Source: Caryophanales bacterium UBA6259 (GTDB taxonomy: Bacteria > Bacillota > Bacilli > Tepidibacillales > Tepidibacillaceae). Taken from it: DNA of 58,221 nt. Positions 1 through 9,529 of this stretch are shown here, piece by piece. Under the pieces are notes generated by a model. The model was not told where the DNA came from and ran no database searches. It saw only the letters and a list, made by a program, of their open reading frames with translations. The first letter of the stretch is position 1. Every line of letters begins with the position of its first letter. The position numbers and the translations under genes are program-made. Location: the NCBI GenBank assembly GCA_002441135.1, contig DJVJ01000020.1, positions 1-58,221 of the forward strand. Reading direction: 5' to 3'.

Positions 1-20
1 GGGTTTAAGATATGAAATTC

Positions 21-48
21 ATTTATTTATTTATTTATTTATTTATTT
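21..48. repeat. (ATTT)7 tetranucleotide tract at the 3' end of the amylase gene
   Basis: Seven perfect copies of ATTT run into the amylase coding region read on the minus strand. The amylase stop codon (39-41) and its last one to two codons lie inside the tract. A slippage change of one unit would shift the frame only at the extreme C-terminus, so an effect on the protein is unlikely. Confidence 0.85.
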
Positions 49-1625
49 GGTGCTATAACTACTGTACTATAAGGCGCTATCTGGATTGTCAATTGTTCGT
101 TATTTGCTTTAATTTTTTTCAAGCCATTCTCAAATAGGACATCCGTAAAATTCACTAGCTCTTTCTTTAGCGCGAAGGCTTTATCTTCTCCTGTCATATT
201 ATGAAGCACGACCATTTCTTGATCAGGAAGTGTTCTTTTAAAGCCTATAATTCCTTTTTCGCGTAAAGCAATGCTCTTAATGTCTCCACTTAATAAAACA
301 GGATTGCTTCTTCTTAAGTAAATCATACTTTTATAGTGGTTATATAGAGAATCCGATTTGGCAAGCTGTTCTTCTACAGAGATTGCCTTTTCATTGATGT
401 TATAACGCGCTCTTTCCCATTTTGTTTGCCCAGTACCGGTTGGATCGTTATACCAAAGCATTGGTTCACGAATTTGTTCATCTGGTTTTTTGCCTTCCAT
501 TCCAATCTCTTCTCCATAATAGATGAATGGTGTTCCTGGTAAGGTAAATAACAGAGACGCTGCCATTTTTGCATGATTCATATCTCCATTTAATACACTC
601 ATCACACGATCCATATCATGATTAGTAATAAATGTGGAATCTATAAAGTCATTGCTCTTGGTAGCATAATATTCTCTAATTCGAGTGAGATAGGAAACAA
701 TTCCAGAATCTCCTTCTTGTTTAGCGGAATCAACAATCTTTTGAGACAAATCAAAGTTAAAAGCAGAATGCAAGCCATCTTGCAAATATGGCGCTACTTC
801 AGAAGCTGGTGCCCAAACTTCTCCTACAAGAAATAAATTCGGTTTTTTTGCTTCTAATTCCTTTCTAAATTCCTGCCACCACTCTACATTTTTATTCTCA
901 TTTTTAGAATAAATGTGTTTTGCTGCATCTAAACGAAAACCATCTACGCCTAGATCAAGCCAATATTTTGCTACTTCTGTCATTTCTTTACGAACTTCTG
1001 GATGATCAAAGTTTAAATCAGGCATTCCCTGCCAAAATAGGCCGTAATACCGATTATCTCCTGCGCCATGCCAAACCTGCTGATTCCATTCTCCCCGTTC
1101 TAATATATTGGTATTTTCATTACCCCAAACATACCAATCACGATAAGGGCTTTCTTTAGATGAAAGTGCATCTTTAAACCAAGGATGCTCAACACTTGTA
1201 TGATTTACTACTAAGTCCATAATCACCTTAATATTTCTAGAATGTGCCTCTTCCAAAAAGTGTTTAAAGTCATCCATAGTACCATATTCAGGATCTATAG
1301 CATAATAGTCAGTAACATCATATTTATGATAGCTTGGTGAAGGATTAATCGGCATTAACCATATGCCCTCCACACCTAAATCAGATAAATAATCTAACTT
1401 CTCTGTTAATCCATTAAAGTCCCCAATTCGATCCCCATTAGAATCATAAAAGGATCGAACAAATACCTCATACATCACTGAGTTGGGCCAATCTTGGGTT
1501 AAATTTTGTTTTGCATTTTGATATGGTCCATTTATTCCAGTCCATAGCATTAATGAAGAAAATACCAATGCAGCTACCGATATAACAACTGCAACAATCA
1601 GAAAAACTTTATTTTTGCGTGACAT
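39..1625 (-). CDS. Alpha-amylase family GH13, exported or membrane-anchored
   Basis: This 528-residue glycoside hydrolase probably cleaves alpha-1,4 bonds of starch or maltodextrin outside the membrane. Residues 7-28 form one hydrophobic segment without a lipobox Cys, so it is a signal anchor or a Sec signal peptide. GH13 regions are clear: DLVVNH near 137-142, GFRLDAAKH with nucleophile Asp233, GEVW with acid/base Glu269, and TNHD with Asp337. A C-terminal all-beta domain follows the barrel. It is the last gene after malEFG: malG ends at 1633 and the start (AGGTG ribosome site) follows at once, so it should be co-transcribed with the importer and supply its substrate. Exact product specificity (alpha-amylase, oligo-1,6-glucosidase or similar) cannot be told from sequence alone. 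Confidence 0.9.
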   Translation of the reverse strand: MSRKNKVFLIVAVVISVAALVFSSLMLWTGINGPYQNAKQNLTQDWPNSVMYEVFVRSFYDSNGDRIGDFNGLTEKLDYLSDLGVEGIWLMPINPSPSYHKYDVTDYYAIDPEYGTMDDFKHFLEEAHSRNIKVIMDLVVNHTSVEHPWFKDALSSKESPYRDWYVWGNENTNILERGEWNQQVWHGAGDNRYYGLFWQGMPDLNFDHPEVRKEMTEVAKYWLDLGVDGFRLDAAKHIYSKNENKNVEWWQEFRKELEAKKPNLFLVGEVWAPASEVAPYLQDGLHSAFNFDLSQKIVDSAKQEGDSGIVSYLTRIREYYATKSNDFIDSTFITNHDMDRVMSVLNGDMNHAKMAASLLFTLPGTPFIYYGEEIGMEGKKPDEQIREPMLWYNDPTGTGQTKWERARYNINEKAISVEEQLAKSDSLYNHYKSMIYLRRSNPVLLSGDIKSIALREKGIIGFKRTLPDQEMVVLHNMTGEDKAFALKKELVNFTDVLFENGLKKIKANNEQLTIQIAPYSTVVIAPNK

Positions 1626-1632
1626 GGTTCAC

Positions 1633-2475
1633 CTATCCTTTATTGGCTCCTGCTTTTAATCCCTCAATTAGATATTTTTGCAAGAATAAAAATAAAATTG
1701 TGATTGGTACTGCTACTAATACAGCACCCGCTGCAAATTTGGTGAATTCTGTATTCCCTCTACCAGTAACCATTTCAAAAAGTCCGATTGCTAATGTTTT
1801 ATTTTCATTAGAACGAAGAACTAATCGAGCAAAGATAAAATCCATCCAAGGGTTAATGAAATTGGTTAGTGCAATAAATGTCAAGATTGGGAAGGATAGT
1901 GGCATCATTATTTTAAAGAAAATCGTGGTATGAGATGCCCCATCGATCTTTGCTGCCTCCTCAAGGGACTTTGGTAAACCATCAAAATAACCTTTTACAA
2001 GCCATGCTCCAAAAGGAATTGATCCACCGGCATAAACTAAGATTAAACCCCAATGGTTATCTAATAAGCCCATTTGTAGCAACAAGATGTAGATCGCAAT
2101 CATTCCCATAAAACCAGGAAACATTTGCAAAATAAGCATTGCCATTAAACCTTGCTTACGACCTGGAAAACGGAATCTTGAAAAGGCATAAGCAGCAGCT
2201 ACAACCAATAGGGTAGAGATAATCATATTAAAAAAGGCAATTTTTAAAGTATTTGCATACCATAGAGGATAATCTGTCCCTTGCCATAGCTCAATATAAT
2301 GCTTAATCGTTAAGTTTTTAGGCACTATTTCTGTGCTAAAAAGGGTATCCCCGGGATTTAAGGAACCGATGATAATCCAAACAATAGGATACAATACGAA
2401 AACTGCTGTAATAGCAAGTAAGACATAAATAAATATACTCAATGCTTTTTCTTTAATTTTTACATTACCTATCAT
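1633..2475 (-). CDS. malG: Maltodextrin ABC transporter permease MalG/MdxG type
   Basis: Inner-membrane permease of a carbohydrate uptake-1 ABC importer, about 280 residues with six predicted membrane segments. The cytoplasmic EAA loop that contacts the ATPase is visible (EEAAKIDGASH). The open frame extends 16 codons further upstream, but that extension overlaps malF and contains the GAGGAGG ribosome site. The ATG at 2475 overlaps the malF stop as ATGA, so translational coupling is likely. It pairs with MalF and the binding protein MalE. The ATPase is probably MsmX, encoded separately at 9530-10633. Confidence 0.93.
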   Translation of the reverse strand: MIGNVKIKEKALSIFIYVLLAITAVFVLYPIVWIIIGSLNPGDTLFSTEIVPKNLTIKHYIELWQGTDYPLWYANTLKIAFFNMIISTLLVVAAAYAFSRFRFPGRKQGLMAMLILQMFPGFMGMIAIYILLLQMGLLDNHWGLILVYAGGSIPFGAWLVKGYFDGLPKSLEEAAKIDGASHTTIFFKIMMPLSFPILTFIALTNFINPWMDFIFARLVLRSNENKTLAIGLFEMVTGRGNTEFTKFAAGAVLVAVPITILFLFLQKYLIEGLKAGANKG

Positions 2476-3812
2476 TGCATCATATCCTCCTCTTTGAATG
2501 CCTTTGTTCTGCTGAAGTTCCATACAGATAGTGATGCAACAACAAAGAATATTAGAATTGAAACCACAGAAGCCATATTATATTGGTTCTGATCTAAAGT
2601 TAACTTGTAAATCCAACTAATTAAAATATCGGTTGAACCTGCATAGCTATAATTTACATTTACTGGTCCACCTTGGGTCAGCAAATAGATTAGATTAAAA
2701 TTGTTAAAGTTATGTGCAAAGGCCATAATTAGTAATGGTGCTGTTGAAAACATAACAAGTGGTAGAGTTAGACGCCAGAACTTTTGACTTCCATTTGCAC
2801 CATCCACATCTGCTGCTTCATATATTTCTTTATCAATACCGGTTAAAACTCCAGACATTAATGCCATCCAATATGGGAAACCAAACCAAATGTTAACAAT
2901 CACTAAGCTTACCTTTGCCCAAAATGGATCAGATAACCAAGGGATACCTGATAAACCTATATCAACTAACATCTGATTAAGCGGACCAAATTGCCCATTA
3001 AAAATATTTCTAAAAATAAGGATAGCGATAAATTGTGGAATCGCCCAAGGTAAGATAAAGATGGTACGCCAAAATCTTTTAAATCTCGTTTGTTTACGAT
3101 TAATCATTAGTGCATAAAAAAGACCAACAAAATAGGTGGTAACTGTCGCAATAACAGCCCAAATTAAATTCCAAGTAGCAATACCATAAAACGTACTACT
3201 CCAGGTTTTAAGTTTAAACAAGTCCACAAAGCTTTTGAATCCCACCCAATCCACTAAGCTCTTAGGAGGCAGGTGATAAGGACCAGAATAGTTGGTAAAT
3301 GCAATTAAAACACCAAATACTAAAGGTAATACGGTTAAGAATAACGTGAATAAAATTGCTGGTGTAATTAAAAGATACGGAAATCCTTTTTCGGTAGTAT
3401 GCTTTAAAGATTGCTTAAAGTTTGCTATTGGGATTCCGTTTTCACGTAGTTTTCCAGTTTTATAAGCATCTCTAATATTTGTAATATAGATAAAAATAAA
3501 GATAATTAAGAATAATAGTGCGATAATTCCTTCAATCATAAGAAAAATAGAATGATCCCCTTGCTCCACTATTCTTCCTCTACTTTTAACCTGAACCTTT
3601 TCCCCAAGGGTCATAAATCCCCAAAGAGCTGCTAGAAATGGTTTGCTATAAAATATAAGCACGTAAAGCTCTAGTGCTGCATATAAAAAACCTTTAATAA
3701 ATTGTTTATGATAAAGTTGCCCTAAACCCATGAACAAAAAAGAGAGAAATGCTCCTTTTTTTGCATAATTGTTATCTGGGTTAAAGGCAGCACTTGTATT
3801 CTGATTTTGCAT
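2472..3812 (-). CDS. malF: Maltodextrin ABC transporter permease MalF/MdxF type
   Basis: This 446-residue permease is the partner of MalG. The C-terminal 300 residues carry the transport domain with an EAA loop (YEAADVDGANG). The N-terminal 130 residues are an extension with further hydrophobic segments, starting with a motif GLGQLYHKQFIKGF that resembles TM2-type hairpins. Such N-terminal extensions are common in Firmicute MalF proteins. The gene lies 139 bases downstream of malE with a strong hairpin in between, and overlaps malG by 4 bases. The start ATG is preceded by GGTGG. Confidence 0.92.
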   Translation of the reverse strand: MQNQNTSAAFNPDNNYAKKGAFLSFLFMGLGQLYHKQFIKGFLYAALELYVLIFYSKPFLAALWGFMTLGEKVQVKSRGRIVEQGDHSIFLMIEGIIALLFLIIFIFIYITNIRDAYKTGKLRENGIPIANFKQSLKHTTEKGFPYLLITPAILFTLFLTVLPLVFGVLIAFTNYSGPYHLPPKSLVDWVGFKSFVDLFKLKTWSSTFYGIATWNLIWAVIATVTTYFVGLFYALMINRKQTRFKRFWRTIFILPWAIPQFIAILIFRNIFNGQFGPLNQMLVDIGLSGIPWLSDPFWAKVSLVIVNIWFGFPYWMALMSGVLTGIDKEIYEAADVDGANGSQKFWRLTLPLVMFSTAPLLIMAFAHNFNNFNLIYLLTQGGPVNVNYSYAGSTDILISWIYKLTLDQNQYNMASVVSILIFFVVASLSVWNFSRTKAFKEEDMMQ

Positions 3813-3856
3813 AGCTGTTTGCCACCTTTCTTTTACAACTATTTTTCGTTATTAGT

Positions 3857-3891
3857 GAATTGAGTCAATGCTTTATGCATTGACTCAATTC
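3857..3891 (-). other. Intercistronic 15-bp hairpin between malE and malF
   Basis: A perfect inverted repeat has arms 3857-3871 and 3877-3891 around a 5-base loop. It lies inside the operon and no long T-run follows, so it is better read as a partial terminator or RNA-stabilising stem than as an operon end. Hairpins here commonly keep the binding-protein mRNA more abundant than permease mRNA; that role is inferred. Confidence 0.7.
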
Positions 3892-3920
3892 TAGTTTGTT
3901 TTAATTAAAAATCATTTATT

Positions 3921-3967
3921 TTAATTATTTACTTGATTCCTTTTATATTAATTATTTACTTGATTCC
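3921..3967. repeat. 20-bp direct duplication spanning the malE stop
   Basis: The same 20 bases occur at 3921-3940 and 3948-3967. The second copy holds the last codons and stop of malE. The first copy, just past the stop, repeats those codons and a stop. It looks like a recent small tandem duplication of the gene end (period 27). Confidence 0.85.
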
Positions 3968-5235
3968 TGTGTTGCGATTGCATCTTTAATTTGTTGAACA
4001 GCTGCATCTAAAGCAGTTTTTGGATCTGTATTGTCATTCCAAATCGTAGATAACGCTGCTCCCATTGGCTCCCAAACGGAAGGCATTTGAGGGATATTAG
4101 GCATTGGTACTGCATATTGAGCTTGCTCTAAGAAACCTGCTGCAATTTCATTGCTCTTAATAGTTTCATTTTCTAATAAAGCTGTTCTTGGTGGTAACAT
4201 ACCGGATTTTTCAAATAATTGAAGAAGCATTTCTTCACTTGTAGCAAACTTTGCAAATAAGGATGCTGCATTTGGATACTTAGTATAAGAGTTTACATAA
4301 AGTGCACGAATACCGGAGAAGCTTGTTGGGTTCTGACCATTATCTAATTTAGGTAGTGGTGCAATACCAAAGTTAACTCCTGCGCTTCTGTGTGCATCTA
4401 CAGCCCAAGGACCATCAAGGTTAAATAATAATTTTCCTTCGTTGAATAGAGATTGCTTTACATCATAAGAGATGTCTTCTTTTGTTAATGGTAAAATCTC
4501 AGTGTGAATACGTTGTAATAATTGACCTGCTTTTACTGCACCTTCATTGTTTAAACCTAAGTCTTCTGGATTTGTATTGTTATCACCAAATACATATCCA
4601 CCATATCCACCAATTAAGGAATATGCAAAGTAGAAGTTACCAACTTCCATCATGAATCCATATTTGTTTTGTGTTTTATCTGTAAACTCTTTGGATTGAG
4701 CAATTAACTCATCCCAAGTTTGTGGTACAGATTTCACTAAATCCTTATTATAAAATAATGCGTATGTTTCGATACCAGATGGGTAACCATAAAGTGTACC
4801 TTCATAGGTTGTACCTGTGATTGCTGCGTCCATATAAGCTTCTGTGTATTCTTCAGGCCAGAAGTTTTCTAATACTAATCCACCAGAGATTAGGGAACCT
4901 AAGTGATCATGAGGTGCTGCAAATACGTCTGCACCAAGTCCTGCTGGACCATCAGTTTGAAGCTTTTTAGGAGCATCTGTATGTCCTACTGTTTCATATG
5001 TTACTGGAACGTTGTATTTCTTAGTAAATTCTTCTGCTGCAAACTTCATCCATTCGCCAACTGCACCTTCAGACTCCCAAACAACTAGCTCTGCGCCTTC
5101 TTCAGGAACGATTTCTTCTGTAGCTGCGCCAGTATCTTCTTGTTTAGGCTCTTCCTTTGGTTCAGTTGCTCCTCCACAAGCTGCTAGTGAAAAAACTAGT
5201 GAAAGAATCAACATTAAGCTTAAAAGTTTCTTCAT
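3952..5235 (-). CDS. malE: Maltose/maltodextrin-binding lipoprotein MalE/MdxE type
   Basis: Extracellular solute-binding protein family 1, 427 residues. The N-terminus has a type II signal with lipobox LAAC (Cys at about residue 20), then an acidic Pro/Glu/Thr-rich linker to about residue 45, as expected for a lipid-anchored receptor. The body resembles maltodextrin-binding proteins (ADVFAAPHDHLG, GPWAVDAHRSAGVNFG). It is the first gene of malE-malF-malG-amylase, with a GGGGGAAAAAAG ribosome site and a promoter region with two operator-like palindromes upstream. Confidence 0.95.
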   Translation of the reverse strand: MKKLLSLMLILSLVFSLAACGGATEPKEEPKQEDTGAATEEIVPEEGAELVVWESEGAVGEWMKFAAEEFTKKYNVPVTYETVGHTDAPKKLQTDGPAGLGADVFAAPHDHLGSLISGGLVLENFWPEEYTEAYMDAAITGTTYEGTLYGYPSGIETYALFYNKDLVKSVPQTWDELIAQSKEFTDKTQNKYGFMMEVGNFYFAYSLIGGYGGYVFGDNNTNPEDLGLNNEGAVKAGQLLQRIHTEILPLTKEDISYDVKQSLFNEGKLLFNLDGPWAVDAHRSAGVNFGIAPLPKLDNGQNPTSFSGIRALYVNSYTKYPNAASLFAKFATSEEMLLQLFEKSGMLPPRTALLENETIKSNEIAAGFLEQAQYAVPMPNIPQMPSVWEPMGAALSTIWNDNTDPKTALDAAVQQIKDAIATQESSK

Positions 5236-5273
5236 TCTTTTTTCCCCCTCAATTTAATTTATAGTTTATTATT

Positions 5274-5371
5274 TGCGAAAACGTTTGCGCATTATGCAAA
5301 AAAAATTAAATGATTAAATTCTTTTTTTCTTTTTTAAGTTGTGCAAACGTTTTCTTTCCTTCTTCATTATA
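5274..5371 (-). promoter_or_regulatory. malE promoter with two LacI/CcpA-type operators
   Basis: On the minus strand a TATAAT -10 hexamer lies at 5366-5371; the -35 is weak. Two palindromes with a central CG follow: GCAAACGTTTTC around 5344-5355, just downstream of the expected start point, and CGAAAACGTTTGCG around 5276-5289. Their centres are 66 bp apart. Both match the core of cre sites and of LacI-family maltose regulator operators. Which regulator binds is unknown, and no LacI gene is in the window. Confidence 0.75.
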
Positions 5372-5410
5372 GTGGATTATCACAAAATTTAAAAGCCATT
5401 TTTTAAAAAA

Positions 5411-6769
5411 TTATTCATCTTCTGGCACTTTTGTAATCAAGCGTTTTCTTTCCCATATTCTACTTTTCCATCGGAAGAGCATAATAATTCCTCTAAACCA
5501 TTCATCAACGGAAAAAGCAATCCAAATTCCAATTAGACCCAAACCAAACTTAATTCCCAAAATATAGGATAAAGTAACACTGACGCCCCACATAGAGATT
5601 ATTCCCATAACAACGGGGAATGTCACATCTCCAGCTGCCCTTAAAGAATTGATCACCACCAGATTAAATGTTCTTCCTGGCTCCAATAAAATATTTAGTA
5701 ATAGAAGTATCGATCCTAGCTGAATCACTTCCGCATTATCTGTAAAAATAGAGAATAAAGGTTTACTTAGCCCTGCAAAGATTGCTGCAATAGTGAGAGA
5801 GACTAAAATGCTTATTTTCAGGCTTTTAATACAGCGATGGTATGCTTCATCCATTTTATTCGCTCCAACTAAATGACCGACTAAAATCTGTGTCCCTTGC
5901 CCAATAGAAACCGCAAATAAGAAAATAAACATACTGATATTTTGCGCGTATACTTTTGTTGCTAAAGCATTAGCCCCTATAAAAGTAATCATATAGGTAA
6001 TCATCAGCTGGGATGAATTGTAGGCCAAATGTTCTCCTGCAGAAGGCACTCCTATTTTTAGGATATTTAAAACATACTCTTTCTTAAATTCAAAAAAGTC
6101 TTTCACCTTAAAGGATTGATTCAAACGTTTTCTTAATAAGAAGAGTACGATAAAAAAACCAATTGTTTTACTGACGATTGTAGAAATAGCAACCCCTGTT
6201 ACGCCAAGCTTCGGAACTCCAAAGACCCCAAAAATAAAGAGATAGTTTCCTATAACATTAAGAATATTCATTCCAAGAGTAATAAACATAGCATCCTTTG
6301 TAAATTGATGCACACGTAAAACCGTACCCGCAGACATCATGGAAGACTGAATAAATAGGAATCCACCAACAATCAGTAGATAGGTTTTAGAAAAGTCCTG
6401 TAGGTTGATAGGTACGTTCATCAGATTTAAAAAAGAGTTAGAAAAAGCAATCATAACTACACTAATGATTACACCAAAAATGAAGTTGACTCCTATCGAA
6501 ATAGAACCCATCTCAATTGCTTTTTCTTTTTGATTAGCACCTAAATATTGAGCAATAATAATACCAGCACCAGAGGTAATAAAACCAAACATGACGATTG
6601 CAATCGATATAATTTGATTTGTTACCCCCACTGCAGCAACAGCATCATCAGACACTTTACTTAACATCATAGTGTCAACACTGCCCATTAACATATACAA
6701 AAATACTTCAATCATTATTGGCCAAGTAATCGCAAATAATGAAAGACTTTTTCTTTCTTTACTATTCAT
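5411..6769 (-). CDS. MATE family efflux transporter
   Basis: This 452-residue integral membrane protein with twelve predicted hydrophobic segments belongs to the MATE (MatE) cation-antiport multidrug exporter family. The N-terminal half has the typical MSGSVDTMMLS-like helix (here MGSVDTMMLSK), and the QGTQILVGHLVGA segment opens the second half. It sits between neopullulanase (39 bases upstream) and the malE promoter, so it is probably the distal gene of the ROK-msmX-glk-npl transcript. The substrate is unknown; sugar export is possible from the context but unsupported. Confidence 0.9.
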   Translation of the reverse strand: MNSKERKSLSLFAITWPIMIEVFLYMLMGSVDTMMLSKVSDDAVAAVGVTNQIISIAIVMFGFITSGAGIIIAQYLGANQKEKAIEMGSISIGVNFIFGVIISVVMIAFSNSFLNLMNVPINLQDFSKTYLLIVGGFLFIQSSMMSAGTVLRVHQFTKDAMFITLGMNILNVIGNYLFIFGVFGVPKLGVTGVAISTIVSKTIGFFIVLFLLRKRLNQSFKVKDFFEFKKEYVLNILKIGVPSAGEHLAYNSSQLMITYMITFIGANALATKVYAQNISMFIFLFAVSIGQGTQILVGHLVGANKMDEAYHRCIKSLKISILVSLTIAAIFAGLSKPLFSIFTDNAEVIQLGSILLLLNILLEPGRTFNLVVINSLRAAGDVTFPVVMGIISMWGVSVTLSYILGIKFGLGLIGIWIAFSVDEWFRGIIMLFRWKSRIWERKRLITKVPEDE

Positions 6770-6808
6770 TTTTATTCCCCCGTAGTTATGAAGGCAAAAG
6801 CAATTTGC

Positions 6809-8557
6809 TTATTCTTCTTTAAACTTTATAATTGTGCCTTCTTCTCCTTCTAACTCTAAGGTTATAACTCCATTTTCTACTACATAATTTTTATTTTTTA
6901 GTAAGTCAATTCCCTGATTCACATTTTTAGGAGCTGGAATTGTGATGGATTGCTTTCTAGGTAACGAATTAACAACCGTTGCAATTTTCTGGTCTTGATA
7001 TTCCCTTAGATAACCATAAACTTGCTTAATCTCATCAAGAAGTATTGTTTTGACTTTTCCTTTGGTTAATGCTGGATTTGTTTTTCTAATTTCAATCAGT
7101 TTTTTATAGTATTCCAACAATGCTTTATTTTGCTTCTTTTTATCCCAAACCATGGTTTTCCTACAATCAGGGTCATTAAATCCAGTCATTCCAATTTCTG
7201 TTCCATAATAAATCATTGGCATTCCAACATAGGTCATTTGTATTAAGGCAGCCAATCGTAATCTGTTTTCGTTTTCGTTAACGGAGGTTAAGAAACGTTC
7301 TGTATCATGACTATCAATCAGGTTAAACATCGCATAGTTTGCCTGATCACGATATTTCATACGTGCTTTTGCCAACCTTGCATCTAAGGAGCTAACGCCG
7401 ATTGTTTTTTTGGAAATAAAATCAAAAATGGCATCTCTAAAGAGATAGTTCATTACGGAATCATATTGGTCTCCTTCTAGCCATGGTGCAGAATCATGCC
7501 ATATCTCTCCAATGATTAGAGCTTCTGGATTGGCAGCTTTAACTACTTCACGGAATTCTCTCCAGAAGCTATGATCAACTTCATTAGAAACATCTAATCT
7601 CCAGCCATCAATTCCTGCTTCTACAATCCAATATTTTGCAATATCTAATAAATATTTACGTACTTCTGGATTACTAGTGCGAAGCTTAGGCATGGTAGCA
7701 ACATCATTAGCAAAGGTCTCATAGTTAGGTTTAGGTGACGTAATCACTGGCAAACCATCAATATAGAACCAATCCTTGTATTTAGATTTTTCTCCATTTT
7801 TTATTACATCCTGAAATGCAAAGAATTGGGCTCCTGAATGATTAAATACTGCATCTAATATAATACGAATCCCTCGCTGATGACTTTCTTTTACTAATTT
7901 TTTTAGTGTTTCTACATCTCCAAAATGAGGATCAATCTTATAGTAATCGATCGTATCGTATTTATGGTTGCTTGGTGATTCAAAAATTGGTGTTAAGTAG
8001 ATCACATTTATCCCTAATTCTTCGAGATATGGAAGCTCGTCGATAATTCCATCCAAGTCCCCACCAAAGAAATTGTGATATTTTGGTTTGCCACCCCAAG
8101 CCTCTACATTACTTGGGTCATTCTCTTTGTTTCCATTTTTAAAGCGTTCAGGAAAAATTTGATATACAATTCCTTCCTTTGCCCACTCTGGGACATCAAA
8201 TAAATCGGCTTCGTTAATGTAAGGGAATTGAAAGTCCCCTGCATACTGTCTATCCTTTACAATGCCTTTATCTCCATACCACCAAGCCTCCCCTTGTTTG
8301 CTTTCAATAAAAAAGGTATAGCGAAGACGACGGGTATCCGAATGTAAATCGACCTGAAAATAATCAAATAACTCATCCTTCGCGATATTCTCCATGATGA
8401 AAGGAATATCATTTTCAATAGGCTGGTAGCGATCTCCTAAAAGAAGGGTAATTTGCTTTAACTCATTCTTTTTCACTCTTAAGCGAATTCTTAATGTATG
8501 ATGGTCTACTGGAAAGGCATAACTGCCATATGGTTGATGTAGTATTGATTCTATCAT
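6809..8557 (-). CDS. Neopullulanase / cyclomaltodextrinase (GH13_20)
   Basis: This 582-residue cytoplasmic enzyme has no signal peptide. The N-terminal 120 residues form a CBM34-like beta domain that usually mediates dimerisation. The catalytic barrel shows GWRLDVSNEV with Asp322, IIGEIWHD with Glu351 and IDSHDTERF with Asp418. GGDLDGI before the barrel is typical of cyclomaltodextrinase and neopullulanase. It should hydrolyse imported maltodextrins or cyclodextrins to maltose and glucose for the adjacent glucokinase. GAGGGAG precedes the ATG. Confidence 0.93.
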   Translation of the reverse strand: MIESILHQPYGSYAFPVDHHTLRIRLRVKKNELKQITLLLGDRYQPIENDIPFIMENIAKDELFDYFQVDLHSDTRRLRYTFFIESKQGEAWWYGDKGIVKDRQYAGDFQFPYINEADLFDVPEWAKEGIVYQIFPERFKNGNKENDPSNVEAWGGKPKYHNFFGGDLDGIIDELPYLEELGINVIYLTPIFESPSNHKYDTIDYYKIDPHFGDVETLKKLVKESHQRGIRIILDAVFNHSGAQFFAFQDVIKNGEKSKYKDWFYIDGLPVITSPKPNYETFANDVATMPKLRTSNPEVRKYLLDIAKYWIVEAGIDGWRLDVSNEVDHSFWREFREVVKAANPEALIIGEIWHDSAPWLEGDQYDSVMNYLFRDAIFDFISKKTIGVSSLDARLAKARMKYRDQANYAMFNLIDSHDTERFLTSVNENENRLRLAALIQMTYVGMPMIYYGTEIGMTGFNDPDCRKTMVWDKKKQNKALLEYYKKLIEIRKTNPALTKGKVKTILLDEIKQVYGYLREYQDQKIATVVNSLPRKQSITIPAPKNVNQGIDLLKNKNYVVENGVITLELEGEEGTIIKFKEE

Positions 8558-8584
8558 TGTTCTCCCTCACTTTGTCTATGATGG

Positions 8585-9520
8585 TTATTTCGCCATTTGA
8601 TCAGCAACTAATCTAGAAGCTCCTACAATTCCTGCGTCATTTTCTAGCTCTGCTAAAACAATTTCCGTTTGTTCTGCAATCTTTTCAGTACTATATCTTT
8701 TAAAATATTGCATGGTTGGTCTTAGAAGAAGCTCACCCGCTTTAGATACGCCTCCACCAATTACTATTCTCTCTGGTGCTAGCACAGTTGCGATTTGAGA
8801 AAGTGCTAGTCCCAAATAATTAGCAGTATTATCTATAATTTCTATTGCCAAGGAATCACCTTTTTGAGCAGCCTCAAAGATGTCCTTCGTGGTTGCCTCT
8901 ATGGGTAAAAGTGTTTCCTTTCCTCCTTCAATAGCTCTTTGGTTAAAATTAACCATCGCAGTTGCAGAAACCTCTGTTTCCAGACATCCATTTTTCCCAC
9001 AATTGCATCGAATTTCTGAGTGAGGATTAATCGTAATATGCCCAACCTCACCAGCCATTGCGTTTTTACCATGATAGATTTTCTCGTTAATGATGACACC
9101 TGCTCCAACTCCAGTGCCAATTGTAATACAAACTAAATCCGTTAATCCGTTACCTGCACCCTTCCACATCTCACCTAATGCTGCAAGATTGGCATCATTG
9201 TCTACAAATACAGGTAAACCCACTTTCTTTTCTAAATCATTCTTCAGATGGACATTTTTCCATCCTACATTTACAAGCTCATCAATAGATCCATCCTCAA
9301 TATTTACAAACCCTGGTACACCAATTCCGACTCCAAGCATCTGGTCCTTCTCGATACCGGTTTGTTCAATCATTTTTACAAAAAGCTCTATTGTTTCTTC
9401 ATATTTTGCATGGGGAGTTGGTGCTTCATACTTTGCAACAATATCTCCGTTTTTGTCCACAATCCCTAACTTAATGCTTGTTCCACCTAAATCAATTCCA
9501 ATGTAGTATTTTTCTTTCAT
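8585..9520 (-). CDS. glk: ROK family glucokinase
   Basis: ATP-dependent sugar kinase of 311 residues from the chosen start. It has the ATP-binding DLGGTSIKLGIV motif near the N-terminus, the ROK signature region GEVGHITI and the zinc site CNCGKNGCLE. It should phosphorylate glucose released by neopullulanase. The open frame begins three codons earlier at a GTG, but that GTG is part of the AGGTG ribosome site, so ATG at 9520 is preferred. The msmX stop lies just upstream, indicating tight coupling. Confidence 0.92.
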   Translation of the reverse strand: MKEKYYIGIDLGGTSIKLGIVDKNGDIVAKYEAPTPHAKYEETIELFVKMIEQTGIEKDQMLGVGIGVPGFVNIEDGSIDELVNVGWKNVHLKNDLEKKVGLPVFVDNDANLAALGEMWKGAGNGLTDLVCITIGTGVGAGVIINEKIYHGKNAMAGEVGHITINPHSEIRCNCGKNGCLETEVSATAMVNFNQRAIEGGKETLLPIEATTKDIFEAAQKGDSLAIEIIDNTANYLGLALSQIATVLAPERIVIGGGVSKAGELLLRPTMQYFKRYSTEKIAEQTEIVLAELENDAGIVGASRLVADQMAK

Positions 9521-9529
9521 TAAATTCAC

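Noticed and set aside
9090..9506. 138-codon plus-strand ORF over glucokinase
   Set aside because: Antisense shadow of a well-supported kinase gene.
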